From assembly GCA_963576475.1 (NCBI GenBank), contig OY754982.1, positions 13,836,501 to 13,900,500 of the forward strand: a stretch of DNA of 64,000 nt, given 5' to 3'. This stretch comes from Molanna angustata. Its lineage: Eukaryota; Arthropoda; Insecta; Trichoptera; Molannidae. The position numbers and the translations under genes were made by a program. This document shows, one piece after another, positions 20,528-32,597 of the stretch; the first letter of the stretch is position 1; each line of letters starts with the position of its first letter. The notes beneath the pieces are model-generated. The model was not told the origin of the DNA. It made no database searches and saw only the letters and a list, made by a program, of their open reading frames with translations.

Positions 20528-21350
20528 TACACTGAAAAAATCTGAAGTTAGCAAAGTACCTTTTTGGCTCGGTTAAAGTCATATTGGTAGTTATTAACCA
20601 ATATATGATTAAAAATAACAAAGTTGCACTTGGCTATTATCTAACAATTGAATACTGTTAAAATGTAAGTTGGTTACCAATAGCAATGTTAAAAGTCATA
20701 TTGGTAGTTATTAACCTATACATGATTAAAAATAGCAAAGTTGCTCTTGGTTATTATTTGACAATTTAATACTGTTAAAATGAAGTTGGTTACCAATAGC
20801 AATGTACTTGTTGTAATTTAACCGAGTAACAGGTACCTATACGGACATTTTGTATTCGACATCTGTCAAATTTGACATTTCATACACAAAAATATTAATA
20901 TTTCTCAAATTTGACACGATATATTTAAAAAAATATTAAATAAAGAATAATTCTCGCTAAATATTATTTGTCACATTACAAAAATGATTAAATAAAGTAT
21001 AATAATCGTCAAATTAGACATGTTTCACTGAAAAATGATTGAATTAAGTTGAATTAAGATGAGATATTCGTCAAAGATTATCATTATTATTCACAAATAT
21101 CGTGTGTAGATTTGCTAATATTTACATTTGAGATGTAATGTAAAGATGTTTATACTATTTTGATGTTAAAGCTTGATTAACGTTTTTCAAAAGAAAGAAT
21201 GAATAATAACAAACCTACTGGGTTAAAATTAGCAGATTATTTACTTGGCAATTTTTAGCAACGAACTTTGCAGGTACTATAATAACAAAGTTGCTTGGTT
21301 ATTATTAGCAGTAAATTATTTATTTTTAACAACTACATTTTTTGAGTGTA
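20528..21350. mobile_element. TA-flanked TIR element, 819 bp, non-autonomous
   Basis: TA at 20528-20529 and 21349-21350 flanks ends cactgaaaaaat and the complement cactcaaaaaat, 11 of 12 bases identical. Inside, about 116 bp are tandemly duplicated (ttaaagtcatattggtag near 20573 and 20690, ttggttaccaatagcaatg near 20670 and 20786). The inner right side repeats the aataacaaagttgc phrase. No transposase frame. TA duplication suggests a Tc1/mariner-type source, but the ends alone do not prove it. Confidence 0.65.
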
Positions 21351-22220
21351 CTGATTTTCCCCGATTACTATTTTTTTTACATTTGTAGCAGTAAAATAAC
21401 AACAACATTTTGATTTTACGAAAAAAAACATAGATTTTTGTTTTGATGACTATTATAGTGATTTAATTGTGATATTATTGTTTGATAAAGGCACGTGTAT
21501 CTTATTTTACATGTTTCACGAAACTAAATCACATAGAAACATTTTATTGTTTCCTTTTGCCATATATGAATGAAAAATAAGATGAATCGAGTCAAATCTT
21601 ATTAAAAAAAATATGCGTGTCATCTCGAGAACATCGAACATACTCTTGAGGTGAGATCTGATAAAAAACGGCGCCATATAAACTATCCAATCATTATTAT
21701 CTTGCTCTTCGATGTTCTCATTTTCAATGTCCAAAACGATGAAATATACCAATAATTTTTCTGGATGGATTCAAGTTATTTTGAGAATGACCCATTTTTC
21801 CGAATCTTTGAGAGATTTGTCATCGCTGACTTAACAATAATTTTTCACACATTTTCACCGATATTTGTCGCGTCAGTGACACCAACATAAATTATCAAAT
21901 AGGTAGAGATAGTCATATAATTTATGAAAGTAATTTTCAAAGCTTGGATAACACACTGCACGATGCGTAGTACAACAGAAGTATTTTCTTTTCCGATTAA
22001 CAATACTTTTAAACTTCTTTAAAAACAACAGCGCCAATTTAGAAATCTTGTTAGTTTTCATTTTTTGGTCGAGTTACACTTTTTAACTCTAATTGTGATA
22101 GATATGTAGTTATACAGGTTTATTTATAATCTTTATAACGATAAAAATATTGTTAAGGAACTTTAACACAAAACAATGAACAAAGCAAAAGGGAACCCCA
22201 ATAAAAACGCCACAAATAAG
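21351..22220. other. AT-rich stretch, nothing recognised
   Basis: Small minus-strand frames (21516-21752, 21873-22061) have no recognised motif. No shared repeat seen. Confidence 0.4.
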
Positions 22221-22222
22221 TG

Positions 22223-23340
22223 TTTTCCAACTGTCGATTCGTTCAAAAGAATTGATTACTCTTAATAAATTGACAGTTTTAATCTTAGTCCCGTGAGAGA
22301 GAATTGTATGAGTTTTTGCACGATTTTTCCAACTTTGAAGTCAAAAACAACATCTTAGAGGCTTTGCAGCATATTTATTTATTTAAGATTTGGTACACGG
22401 TTAACATACAATATACATAAACATAATATCAATTATAATAAATCAAACGTGCACACGAAAATCCCACAAGGCACAGCCTGTTTGTGGGTATACCAATTAA
22501 AAAAATATTCAAAATTATTTCGTTAATAACATTAGTTATTTATAAAAATAAAATAGAGCAAATTGCTCAGGCAGGTAACAAGTGCAAAAAAATATAAAGA
22601 ATACAAATTATATATAAAAACATACATACCTACACATATTATATACAAAACATCAATAAGTTTACATGAATCAGCAGACTGACAGCGGTCCTACCAAATA
22701 TTATACCCGCAGTCGATAGCAATAATACTACTTAGCAAGTACAAGGATATGCATGTCGCAGTCAATCTACATATTCTAGATAAAATTGAGAATTTCCAAT
22801 TATGATAAAAAAATAATAATAAAATAAAAACATCATTGAACTTTTAAACAAGAGCAGAATATTGAGAAAAAGAAAGACATAGGTGCACTTAATTGAAAAC
22901 CCAACAAGTAAGAAAAAAATAAATACAAATTAAAATAAGGAACAGTAGATTAATATTAATAAATTCAGAATAAATATTTGATAGAGTTGTAACACCAACA
23001 AGTAAATTTGTAGTAGTAAAACAATACGTATGTATGTTCTGTATACATGGATTTACTCAGAATTCGGAGTAGAACATTTAGTGTGTCTGTGTGTGTGTGT
23101 TTCCCTTATAACTTTTGATCCGCTTAATGCACACAGCCTAAAATTTTAGAATATTTAGATAGATATATGTCTACAAAACTTATATAATCAGAATTTCGAT
23201 TTATGTTTTAGTCAGGGGTTATCAACCTTTAAATTTTCGCTTTATTTTTCCATATATCACAATAAACCATAAAAGCTAGAACGCTAAAAATTGGTATGAA
23301 TATAGACAAATACAAAATATCAATTTTTTTATATCCCCTT
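22223..23340 (+). mobile_element. GT-repeat element (family G), copy 1, split by an insertion
   Basis: The left part (22223-22376) has ttttccaactgtcgattcgt, the terminal hairpin, and ttccaactttgaagtcaaaa through gcttt-gcagcatat. The family then resumes at about 23032 with atggatttactcagaattcg, gtgtgtctgtgtgtgtg, cccttataacttttgatccg and caggggttatcaacc. The intervening 22377-23031 is a foreign insertion starting with a tttatttattt run. No protein is encoded. Confidence 0.75.
22377..23031 (-). mobile_element. insertion inside GT element, probable LINE 3' piece
   Basis: It starts with ttatttatttaagatttgg, which on the minus strand is a (TAAA)n-like tail, as in other LINE ends here. It separates two halves of the GT element that are contiguous at 30178-30270. 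No coding motif was recognised. The left end of the large tandem duplication (22964) falls inside it. Confidence 0.45.
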
Positions 23341-24096
23341 GAGGTAATGAGGAGTAATATTATTAATATGGTTTCCAACTAATTGATGAATTTATCTTAT
23401 CATGCAGTAATAATATTAAAATGAAATATTTGTATACATTTTCTTAATAATATATCTACAAAAAAACCCACACAGATTTAAATACAAAGAAAAAGTGTCG
23501 TTTTTTGTTATTAAATTTGTTTCAATTTCTGGTTTAAAACAGCATAAAATTTCGTATTATATTACAAATACATCCTTGAAAAAATTCTGAACCATTTTAT
23601 TATTTTCACGTGAAAAACAAATTTAACAGAAATAATAAAAATTGTTTTCAAAAGAATCTGATACCTACCTATCTATTAACGTAAAAGGGTGGAGTTCCAA
23701 AACAATACAAAAAAAACCTTCGTACAAAATGGAAGGTCAGTTGTTTTTAATTATGAGATACAATACAGTTGAAATTATTGTACCCATTTAAAATTAAATA
23801 ATCCATTTGTTTATTCGGTCATTTTTTATTAACGCGTGGTTAATTTTACGTCGCGATAAAATCTCTTAAAAGAGGCCGCAAAAACATTTTCATTGGAGTA
23901 CATAATTATAAACACAGTGGTTTTAAAAGTAGACTGTATTGACGTATTAGGATAAATAGGGGCTCTCTTTAAAGAGGGTCGCTGAATTTCAAAAAAATCA
24001 ATGTATATCTTAAAATGACGCAGCTTGTGGAAAATTTGAACTGTTATTTATCTATTTATACGAGTAGGTATATGTTGATTTTTTTAGTCCATACGT

Positions 24097-24355
24097 ATAC
24101 AAAATAACCCCAAGAAGGGAACCAGACTGCATCGAGAAGCTTGTTGTGATGGGCAGCGTGGAGGGACGGAGATCTCGTGGTCGCTCACCGACCAGATGGA
24201 GCGATTTGGTTGGAAGTCCACAATGGGGTCTTTGGTGACTGGTGCTCTGCGTTCAGCCCAAAACAGATTGGCATGGAGGCGGGCCATACGTGTGGCGACA
24301 GACTACAGCCGCTATCCTCATTCATGAGGAAAAGGACGAATGAGATACAAAATAA
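24097..24355 (+). mobile_element. 237-bp LINE insertion with 11-bp TSD, only in unit 1
   Basis: Direct repeats atacaaaataa at 24097-24107 and 24345-24355 flank the insertion. The corresponding site in unit 2 (27948-27958) has a single atacaaaataa, an intact empty site. The insert reads as an ORF2 C-terminus in two frames: EGRRSRGRSPTRWSDLV, then after a frameshift AQNRLAWRRAIRVATDY and a stop. This GR-PTRW-D...AQ-R--WR signature is typical of insect LINEs after the RT domain. No poly(A) is present. Confidence 0.93.
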
Positions 24356-25087
24356 GTCGCGATTAAGTAGGCTCGCACCCGAACGTCCCGCACCCAAGTG
24401 TCTGTCGCCCCGAAGTGTCCCGCACCAGTGTCTGTCGCACCAAAGTGTCCCTTTCCGTATAATGTGTTTGTTTATACGTATACTATCGTACCTACCGAGA
24501 TTCCTAGAGGCGTTAGGTTGCTTTATTAGTCGGAAAACATTAATTGACTAACAAGCGATTTCGCTTACACTTTTTTTTCATTAATTCATTTAAAAGACTT
24601 CATATTATTTTCTTTGTACCATATCTGAGTATTTAGAAGCTACTTGTTTTCGTAGAAAACCCGCTCATTAGTCTGATTAGACGAAGCAGAATATCTTCTT
24701 GGAAACAAATTGTCAAATACCTACTCTAACCTATTAAGCCAAAATTCAACAGAAAGATTTGTTCATTTTTATGATTTCTTAATGAAATATGATTAACCTA
24801 AAGAACGGAGGATAACTACGAATTCTGAGTTTTTATATTGCAAAAACGAATGGTTAAGATGATTCACTTTTTACTTCCATTGGGCTGAGTATATTTACAT
24901 TGGCTGGCGCACCTGCAAAATACAGACTAACAAAAGTCTCAGATAGATATGTGGGACAGAATTTTAACTTATCCAAAAAACTGTCACCGCATATAGAGTA
25001 TCTCGTCGAATTATCTTTTTATGCTACTGAAGAAATGCTAAATGAAAGATATATCACTGAGCATGGGTTATTTTCTAATGTTTAATT

Positions 25088-25255
25088 ATTCTTCTGTTAT
25101 GCCTTCTTCCCCCCTTAGCGCTTTTGTCCCGCTTCTATCGGGGTTCGCTTTGACCATGATCCTGGAATTGGCGAGTCTGGTCATTACATTGAAGCGACTG
25201 CCATCTGACCTTCGTAACCCGTAGAAAGGGGAACCAGACAAATTCTTCTGTTATG
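25088..25255 (-). mobile_element. 5'-truncated SINE S1 with 14-bp TSD (unit 1)
   Basis: attcttctgttatg at 25088-25101 and 25242-25255 flanks 140 bp. That stretch is the reverse complement of the S1 tail at 4197-4335: on the minus strand it starts tctggttcccctttct and ends in a c/t-poor gggggaagaagg tail. The tRNA head is absent, so it is a 5'-truncated copy. It sits just upstream of an RTE fragment. Confidence 0.92.
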
Positions 25256-25670
25256 TGCCTATTTATATTTATAATCTATGAGATTAGGAGTAATGTCATC
25301 ATATATAAGACATGCGTGCGACCGATCATGACGTATGCTGTGGAAACGCGAACAGAAATTATACAAACCAAGGTGCTCCTAAGTACAACGGAAATGAAGG
25401 TTCTAAGGTCAATCACTGGAAAAATTCTGCAAGATCGTGTTCGCAATGTTGATATAAAGAAAACATATGGAATAGAGGACATCGTTTGGTGGAGTAGATC
25501 CAGAAAAAGACATCGATGGGACCACATAGCCAGAATGGACAGTGATAGACTTGCGTGTATAGCAGCAAATGAAATATCTTCTGGTCGCTTTCTACACGGA
25601 TGATTACCTAAGAGATGGAAGGATAGTTGAGCTTTATAGACCAACAGGTTTACTAAATGAAGAAGGAAAA
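25256..25670 (+). pseudogene. RTE-like LINE C-terminal fragment (unit 1)
   Basis: A 116-codon plus-strand frame (25253-25603). It reads IIYKTCVRPIMTYAVETRTE, then TTEMKVLRSITGKILQDRVR, IKKTYGIEDIVWW and HRWDHIARMDSDRLACIAANE. This is the usual succession after the RT catalytic core of RTE/BovB-type elements (YKT-RP--TYA-E, TEMK-LR-I-G, D-VRN-DI, W--H--RM). A further KRWKDS motif follows in another frame near 25614. The catalytic part is absent. The copy at 28859-29273 encodes the same protein. Confidence 0.87.
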
Positions 25671-26283
25671 AATGACTACGAGTGCATTGTTTGAGAGCCT
25701 ATTGAGGATAAGCCAATACAATACATGAAAGTTGAGACTTCAAACAGTATCAACGATGATTTATCCGACATGTATGTAGGATCGATAATTTTAAATTTGA
25801 GAAACCCTGTTTTATAACAACACTCTGAAATAACCAACTGCAAGCCTCTCTCTTTCTTTCTCATTCACTCCTACTTTTTTTTCTCTTTCACTCTCACTAT
25901 TTTACTCTTTCACCCGCAGTCTTCCTCTCTGGAGATCCGGTATATAATTTAATGAGATTGTCTGTAAAAACGATAATTACTAAAAGCAAAACAAATAATG
26001 CGGACTATTTGTGAGAATAAATGACGCCATATTGTCACATTATCTCTTATCATTTATATGTTTTATAAATCAACTCGACACGTTTTGTAGGTAATTCACA
26101 CAATTTCAAATAATGAACAAAAAAAAAGAGCACATCTGTATAGAAATGTTTACTGCTCGCATCATTTTTGGGTCAGACACATATTTTCAAATTATACTTT
26201 TATTATTACACATAAATAATTTCCGTGGATATAAAAAAACACGCGGAAAAATGTTTTAAGCCACCATTTTGAGAGAAAAACTA

Positions 26284-26316
26284 CTTTTATCACGAAGGAT
26301 ATCTCGTGATAAAAAT
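26284..26316. other. 11-bp stem hairpin (also at 29887)
   Basis: ttttatcacga and tcgtgataaaa are perfect complements around an aggatatc loop. Both units of the tandem duplication carry it. No T-run marks it as a terminator. Its role is unknown. Confidence 0.5.
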
Positions 26317-26444
26317 AGTGATGATTTAAACTGAGATTAAAAAAAGGTTTTTCCATACTAGGTAGGTACATTGCAAAAAATAATAATTTATTGACTTTTG
26401 AAAAACATCTAAGGGCACTATGATATTTACAAAAAACAACAAAT

Positions 26445-26693
26445 ATTTTCCAACTGTCAATTTGTTCAGGAGAACTTTGTTCTCTTAACATATCGACAAT
26501 GTTTCAAGCTACGCGATACGCGAGATACGCGAGGATACGCGAGAATTGTATGCAGAGGTCTACTTTTTTCACGGCTTTTCCAACTTTGAAGTCAAAAAAC
26601 ACCAACTTAGAGGCTTCGCAGCATATATGTTCCATACACGGATTTACTCAGAATTCGGAGTAGAACATTTCGTGTGTCTGTGTGTGTGTGTGT

Positions 26694-26756
<63 letters not shown>

Positions 26757-26812
26757 TGTGTGTCCCCCCCCCCTTATAACTTTTGATCCGCTCAATTTAC
26801 AGAGCCTAAAAT
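26445..26812 (+). mobile_element. GT-repeat element (family G), copy 2, ending at the duplication junction
   Basis: Starts with the ttttccaactgtcaatttgt hairpin end, continues through a (GT)n tract at 26672-26763 and a c10 run to gcctaaaatttcagaat, where the junction into unit 2 cuts it. The full version continues at 30048. Confidence 0.85.
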
Positions 26813-28690
26813 TTCAGAATAAATATTTGATAGAGTTGTAACACCAACAAGTATATTTGTAGTAGTAAAACAATACGTATGTATGTTCTGTATACATGGA
26901 TTTACTCAGAATTCGGAGTAGAACATTTAGTGTGTCTGTGTGTGTGTTTCCCTTATAACTTTTGATCCGCTTAATGCACACAGCCTAAAATTTTAGAATA
27001 TTTAGATAGATATATGTCTACAAAACTTATATAATCAGAATTTCGATTTATGTTTTAGTCAGGGGTTATCAACCTTTAAATTTTCGCTTTATTTTTCCAT
27101 ATACTTATCACAATAAACCATAAAAGCTAGAACGCTAAAAATTGGTATAAATATAGACAAATACAAAATATCAATTTTTTTATATCCCCTTGAGGTAATG
27201 AGGAGTAATATTATTAATATGGTTTCCAACTAATTGATGAATTTATCTTATCATGCAGTAATAATATTAAAATGAAATATTTGTATACATTTTCTTAATA
27301 ATATATCTACAAAAAAACCCACACAGATTTAAATACAAAGAAAAAGTGTCGTTTTTTGTTATTAAATTTGTTTCAATTTCTGGTTTAAAACAGCATAAAA
27401 TTTCGTATTATATTACAAATACATCCTTGAAAAAATTCTCAACCATTTTATTATTTTCACGTGAAAAACAAATTTAACAGAAATAATAAAAATTGTTTTC
27501 AAAAGAATCTGATACCTACCTATCTATTAACGTAAAAGGGTGGAGTTCCAAAACAATACAAAAAAAACCTTCGTACAAAATGGAAGGTCAGTTGTTTTTA
27601 ATTATGAGATACAATACAGTTGAAATTATTGTACCCATTTAAAATTAAATAATCCATTTGTTTATTCGGTCATTTTTTATTAACGCGTGGTTAATTTTAC
27701 GTCGCGATAAAATCTCTTAAAAGAGGCCGCAAAAACATTTTCATTGGAGTACATTATTATAAACACAGTGGTTTTAAAAGTAGACTGTATTGACGTATTA
27801 GGATAAATAGGGGCTCTCTTTAAAGGGGGTCGCTGAATTTTAAAAAAATCAATGTATATCTTAAAATGACGCAGTTTGTGGAAAATTTGAACTGTTATTT
27901 GTCTATTTATACGAGTAAGTATATGTTGATTTTTTTAGTCCATACGTATACAAAATAAGTCGCGATTAAGAAGGCTCGCACCCGAACGTCCCGCACCCAA
28001 GTGTCTGTCGCACCGAAGTGTCCCGCACCAGTGTCTGTCGCACCCAAGTGTCCCTTTCCGTATAATGTGTTTGTTTATACGTATACTATCGTACCTACCG
28101 AGATTCCTAGAGGCGTTAGGTTGCTTTATTAGTCGGAAAACATTAATTGACTAACAAGCGATTTCGCTTACACTTTTTTTTCATTAATTCATTTAAAAGA
28201 CTTCATATTATTTTCTTTGTACCATATCTGAGTATTTAGAAGCTACTTGTTTTCGTAGAAAACCCGCTCATTAGTCTGATTAGACGAAGCAGAATATCTT
28301 CTTGGAAACAAATTGTCAAATACCTACTCTAACCTATTAAGCCAAAATTCAACAGAAAGATTTGTTCATTTTTATGATTTCTTAATGAAATATGATTAAC
28401 CTAAAGAACGGAGGATAACTACGAATTCTGAGTTTTTATATTGCAAAAACGAATGGTTAAGATGATTCACTTTTTACTTCCATTGGGCTGAGTATATTTA
28501 CATTGGCTGGCGCACCTGCAAAATACAGACTAACAAAAGTCTCAGATAGATATGTGGGACAGAATTTTAACTTATCCAAAAAACTGTCACCGCATATAGA
28601 GTATCTCGTCGAATTATCTTTTTATGCTACTGAAGAAATGCTAAATGAAAGATATATCACTGAGCATGGGTTATTTTCTAATGTTTAATT

Positions 28691-28858
28691 ATTCTTCTGT
28701 TATGCCTTCTTCCCCCCTTAGCGCTTTTGTCCCGCTTCTATCGGGGTTCGCTTTGACCATGATCCTGGAATTGGCGAGTCTGGTCATTACATTGAAGCGA
28801 CTGCCATCTGACCTTCGTAACCCGTAGAAAGGGGAACCAGACAAATTCTTCTGTTATG
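28691..28858 (-). mobile_element. 5'-truncated SINE S1 with 14-bp TSD (unit 2)
   Basis: Identical to 25088-25255, TSD included, so the SINE inserted before the segmental duplication. Confidence 0.92.
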
Positions 28859-29273
28859 TGCCTATTTATATTTATAATCTATGAGATTAGGAGTAATGTC
28901 ATCATATATAAGACATGCGTGCGACCGATCATGACGTATGCTGTGGAAACGCGAACAGAAATTATACAAACCAAGGTGCTCCTAAGTACAACGGAAATGA
29001 AGGTTCTAAGGTCAATCACTGGAAAAATTCTGCAAGATCGTGTTCGCAATGTTGATATAAAGAAAACATATGGAATAGAGGACATCGTTTGGTGGAGTAG
29101 ATCCAGAAAAAGACATCGATGGGACCACATAGCCAGAATGGACAGTGATAGACTTGCGTGTATAGCAGCAAATGAAATATCTTCTGGTCGCTTTCTACAC
29201 GGATGATTACCTAAGAGATGGAAGGATAGTTGAGCTTTATAGACCAACAGGTTTACTAAATGAAGAAGGAAAA
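28859..29273 (+). pseudogene. RTE-like LINE C-terminal fragment (unit 2)
   Basis: Encodes the same 116-codon frame as 25256-25670 (here 28856-29206), with no difference in the predicted protein. Absence of decay between the two pseudogene copies shows that the duplication is recent. Confidence 0.87.
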
Positions 29274-30047
29274 AATGACTACGAGTGCATTGTTTGAGAG
29301 CCTATTGAGGATAAGCCAATACAATACATGAAAGTTGAGACTTCAAACAGTATCAACGATGATTTATCCGACATGTATGTAGGATCGATAATTTTAAATT
29401 TGAGAAACCCTGTTTTATAACAACACTCTGAAATAACCAACTGCAAGCCTCTCTCTTTCTTTCTCATTCACTCCTACTTTTTTTTCTCTTTCACTCTCAC
29501 TATTTTACTCTTTCACCCGCAGTCTTCCTCTCTGGAGATCCGGTATATAATTTAATGAGATTGTCTGTAAAAACGATAATTACTAAAAGCAAAACAAATA
29601 ATGCGGACTATTTGTGAGAATAAATGACGCCATATTGTCACATTATCTCTTATCATTTATATGTTTTATAAATCAACTCGACACGTTTTGTAGGTAATTC
29701 ACACAATTTCAAATAATGAACAAAAAAAAAGAGCACATCTGTATAGAAATGTTTACTGCTCGCATCATTTTTGGGTCAGACACATATTTTCAAATTATAC
29801 TTTTATTATTACACATAAATAATTTCCGTGGATATAAAAAAACACGCGGAAAAATGTTTTAAGCCACCATTTTGAGAGAAAAACTACTTTTATCACGAAG
29901 GATATCTCGTGATAAAAATAGTGATGATTTAAACTGAGATTAAAAAAAGGTTTTTCCATACTAGGTAGGTACATTGCAAAAAATAATAATTTATTGACTT
30001 TTGAAAAACATCTAAGGGCACTATGATATTTACAAAAAACAACAAAT

Positions 30048-30296
30048 ATTTTCCAACTGTCAATTTGTTCAGGAGAACTTTGTTCTCTTAACATATCGAC
30101 AATGTTTCAAGCTACGCGATACGCGAGATACGCGAGGATACGCGAGAATTGTATGCAGAGGTCTACTTTTTTCACGGCTTTTCCAACTTTGAAGTCAAAA
30201 AACACCAACTTAGAGGCTTCGCAGCATATATGTTCCATACACGGATTTACTCAGAATTCGGAGTAGAACATTTCGTGTGTCTGTGTGTGTGTGTGT

Positions 30297-30357
<61 letters not shown>

Positions 30358-31120
30358 TGTGTGTCCCCCCCCCCTTATAACTTTTGATCCGCTCAATTTA
30401 CAGAGCCTAAAATTTCAGAATATATAAACAGTTACAGGCCTACAAAACTTTTATACTCGGAATTTTGAATTTTTGTTTCAGTCAGGGGTTATCAACTTTT
30501 GAATTTTTATTTTATTTTTCCCTATATCTCAGAAACCATAAAAGCTAGAACGCTGAAAATTGGTATAAACATAGACAAATACAAAATCTCAAATAAGTTT
30601 TTTCAAAAAAATTCCAGGGTTTCTCAAACATTTTTTATTAATAAAAGTATTTTTTTTATGATAAATTTATGAGTTTAACTGCCTATATTTCCATTTTTTT
30701 TTTAAATATCGAAAAAAGCCGAAACACCCCAACTAGATAATTTAATTTTATATAAAAAATATTAACATTATAGCAGTACATCTCAAATTTTTTTTAACAA
30801 TTTTTATAAAAATTGAATTTAGTGACGACATCGCTTCATACAATTTGTATGGTAGTCACCTATACACAATATCAAAGAAGACTTAATAGTTTGATACTTC
30901 ATCTCTAAACATACAATATACATATACCATCATGCTGTTTTCATATTCCGGGTAGGAAAAAAAGACTGACCTCCATACTATCCTATCTTGACTACCTAGG
31001 TACATGTGTTGTATAGAAAACTAAATATCATAAAATAATAAATAATTTGTATTTATGGGTTTGGTACTTATTCTTCAACTATACATACTATCGCTGTCGA
31101 CAGTTGGATCTCATGTGTTA
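30048..31120 (+). mobile_element. GT-repeat element (family G), most complete copy
   Basis: Order: terminal hairpin (30055-30105), ttccaactttgaagtcaaaa, gcttcgcagcatatatgttc, (GT)n at 30275-30364, c10, ataacttttgatccgctcaa, caggggttatcaact, cgaaaaaagccgaaacaccc, and a right part (30940-31000) that resembles the complement of the family A LINE end (ggtaggaaaaaaagactgac). Copies at 44731-45350 and 63397-64000 support the extent. No ORF. Class unknown. Confidence 0.8.
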
Positions 31121-31849
31121 CATGCAACTAGTATTATAAAAATCGAGTAGATTTACATTATTTTCAGTACGAATCTACGAAGGGTTGAATCAGCATTTTT
31201 TGGTTACAGTTATATGTCCGAAATAGTTCGGCCGATTCTCTCAAGAATATAATAATGTAGTTATGTATGTATATAGTGCGCCCCACTTTACTAGTTTATA
31301 GAGACAATACCTAGTGTGGGTTATTTCACACATAAAAGAAAATCTATAATATCCTTTTACGATTCCGTCCTTTCGGAAAACAATCCCGCCATTTTTATAT
31401 TATTATCCCGTATTGCGACAATACTTATTCGAATGTCCTCCAGAAACGATGGCCATTTTAATGGGTAATACGTTGTAAATTGAATTTATCTTATAATACA
31501 AATCGAATAGCCGTAAAGCAATGTAATATTAAGATACTTTCTTTATATCTGAACAATGTCATTTCATATCGGCGATTTCACATATTTTCTAAGTCAGGCA
31601 GAAATATCTGATTGCCATACTTTACCTCTTCCAACACCAAATGAAATCACACCAACATTACCACGAAGTACACATTAAAATAAAACGCACTCTAGTTATT
31701 TTTCTTTATTTGAATAATAAATAATTTGCCATTTTGAGAAAGTTGGTATTTTTTTGTTTTTAAAAAAAGAATAAATATGTCATTGTAACAAGTACATATT
31801 TATTTATTTATTTATTCATACAAACATTGATGACATTACAATAATTATT
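31121..31849. other. AT-rich stretch, nothing recognised
   Basis: A short tail-like phrase near 31760 (gtcattgtaacaagtacata) matches the end of SINE S3. Otherwise nothing was recognised. Confidence 0.4.
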
Positions 31850-32370
31850 GAATCTGCAATGCCCCAAGCAAGAGTCGCCTTCAACAAAAGATCAACAATT
31901 TTTGAATCCCCTAACATTTACATCAAAATTAGGAAATATTTGATCAAGACTCTTGTCTGGAGTGTACTACTATATGGCTGAGAAACATGGACCATCAGCC
32001 AACGCGAAGCGGGACGTCTGTCTGCGTTTGAGATGTGGTGCTGCAGATGCATAGCTAAAGTTCACTGGTCAGAAAACATCAGCAACGACGAGGTACTAAG
32101 TAGGGTTGGAGAGACAAGGCAAATTATGAAAAGAATTGCCCAACAGAGAACAACTTGGATAGGCCACAACATCCGGCACCCAGGCCTGCTTTTTGCCATC
32201 GTCGAAGGAATGATTGATGGGGGTAACTGTAGAGATCGCTCCAGAAACAACTATATAGACCAGATAATCGGTGACGTGCGCTGTAGTAGTTACAAAGAGA
32301 TGAAGAGACTGGCGGACGATAGAGTTTAGTGGAAAGATCGAGTGTTTGGTGCAGACTAATCCTAAGATTG
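31850..32370 (+). pseudogene. RTE-like LINE RT C-terminal fragment, family B
   Basis: The plus frame reads AFNKRSTIFESP, then KTLVWSVLLYG, an internal TGA where tryptophan or cysteine is usual, ETWTISQREAGRLSAFEMWC, WIGHNIRHPGLLFAIVEGMI, YIDQIIGDVRC and YKEMKRLADDRV. This is the typical segment after the RT core in RTE-type LINEs (VWSVLLYG-ETWT...FEMW-R...IGH--R...G...YI-QI--D). 55087-55310 is a second, shorter copy and 52540-52690 a related one. Confidence 0.85.
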
Positions 32371-32597
32371 TGACCCAGAAGAGAGGATGCCCCACTAGGC
32401 AAAAAACCTGTGCCGGGGCCAATGCATCTCGAGACAGTGACACTGCATCAGTTGATGCCAACATCAATCGTATATGAAAAGAGATAATATAACAATCAAC
32501 AATGGGAATAAAAAAAAAACATTTACAAAAATTGTTCTACAAAGTATTGACATGTAAAAATAATGATTGTCTATGTATAACAAATAAAAATTAAATT

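Larger units (their letters stand above)
22964..26812 (+). repeat. segmental tandem duplication, unit 1 (about 3.85 kb)
   Basis: The unit is repeated at 26813-30420, almost without differences over the 3' two-thirds. Unit 1 is longer by about 246 bp, nearly all due to a LINE insertion at 24108-24344. Left flank (aattcagaataaatatttg at 22962), junction (tttcagaataaatatttg at 26812) and right flank (tttcagaatatataaac at 30415) share ttcagaata, so the junction shows about 9 bp of microhomology. Either a real recent duplication or two haplotypes joined by the assembler would give this pattern. Confidence 0.93.
26813..30420 (+). repeat. segmental tandem duplication, unit 2 (about 3.6 kb)
   Basis: Repeats 22964-26812 without the LINE insertion. 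It keeps the same SINE S1 with TSD (28691-28858), the RTE fragment, the GT element and the small hairpin. It differs from unit 1 by a few substitutions concentrated in its first 1.3 kb and a 4-base indel near 27107. Confidence 0.93.

Noticed and set aside
24900..25085. Small protein gene starting MAGAPAKYR
   Set aside because: No known motif. The only second copy is in the recent segmental duplication, so conservation says nothing.
26672..26763. Cys/Val repeat peptide in the GT tract
   Set aside because: A translation of a dinucleotide microsatellite.
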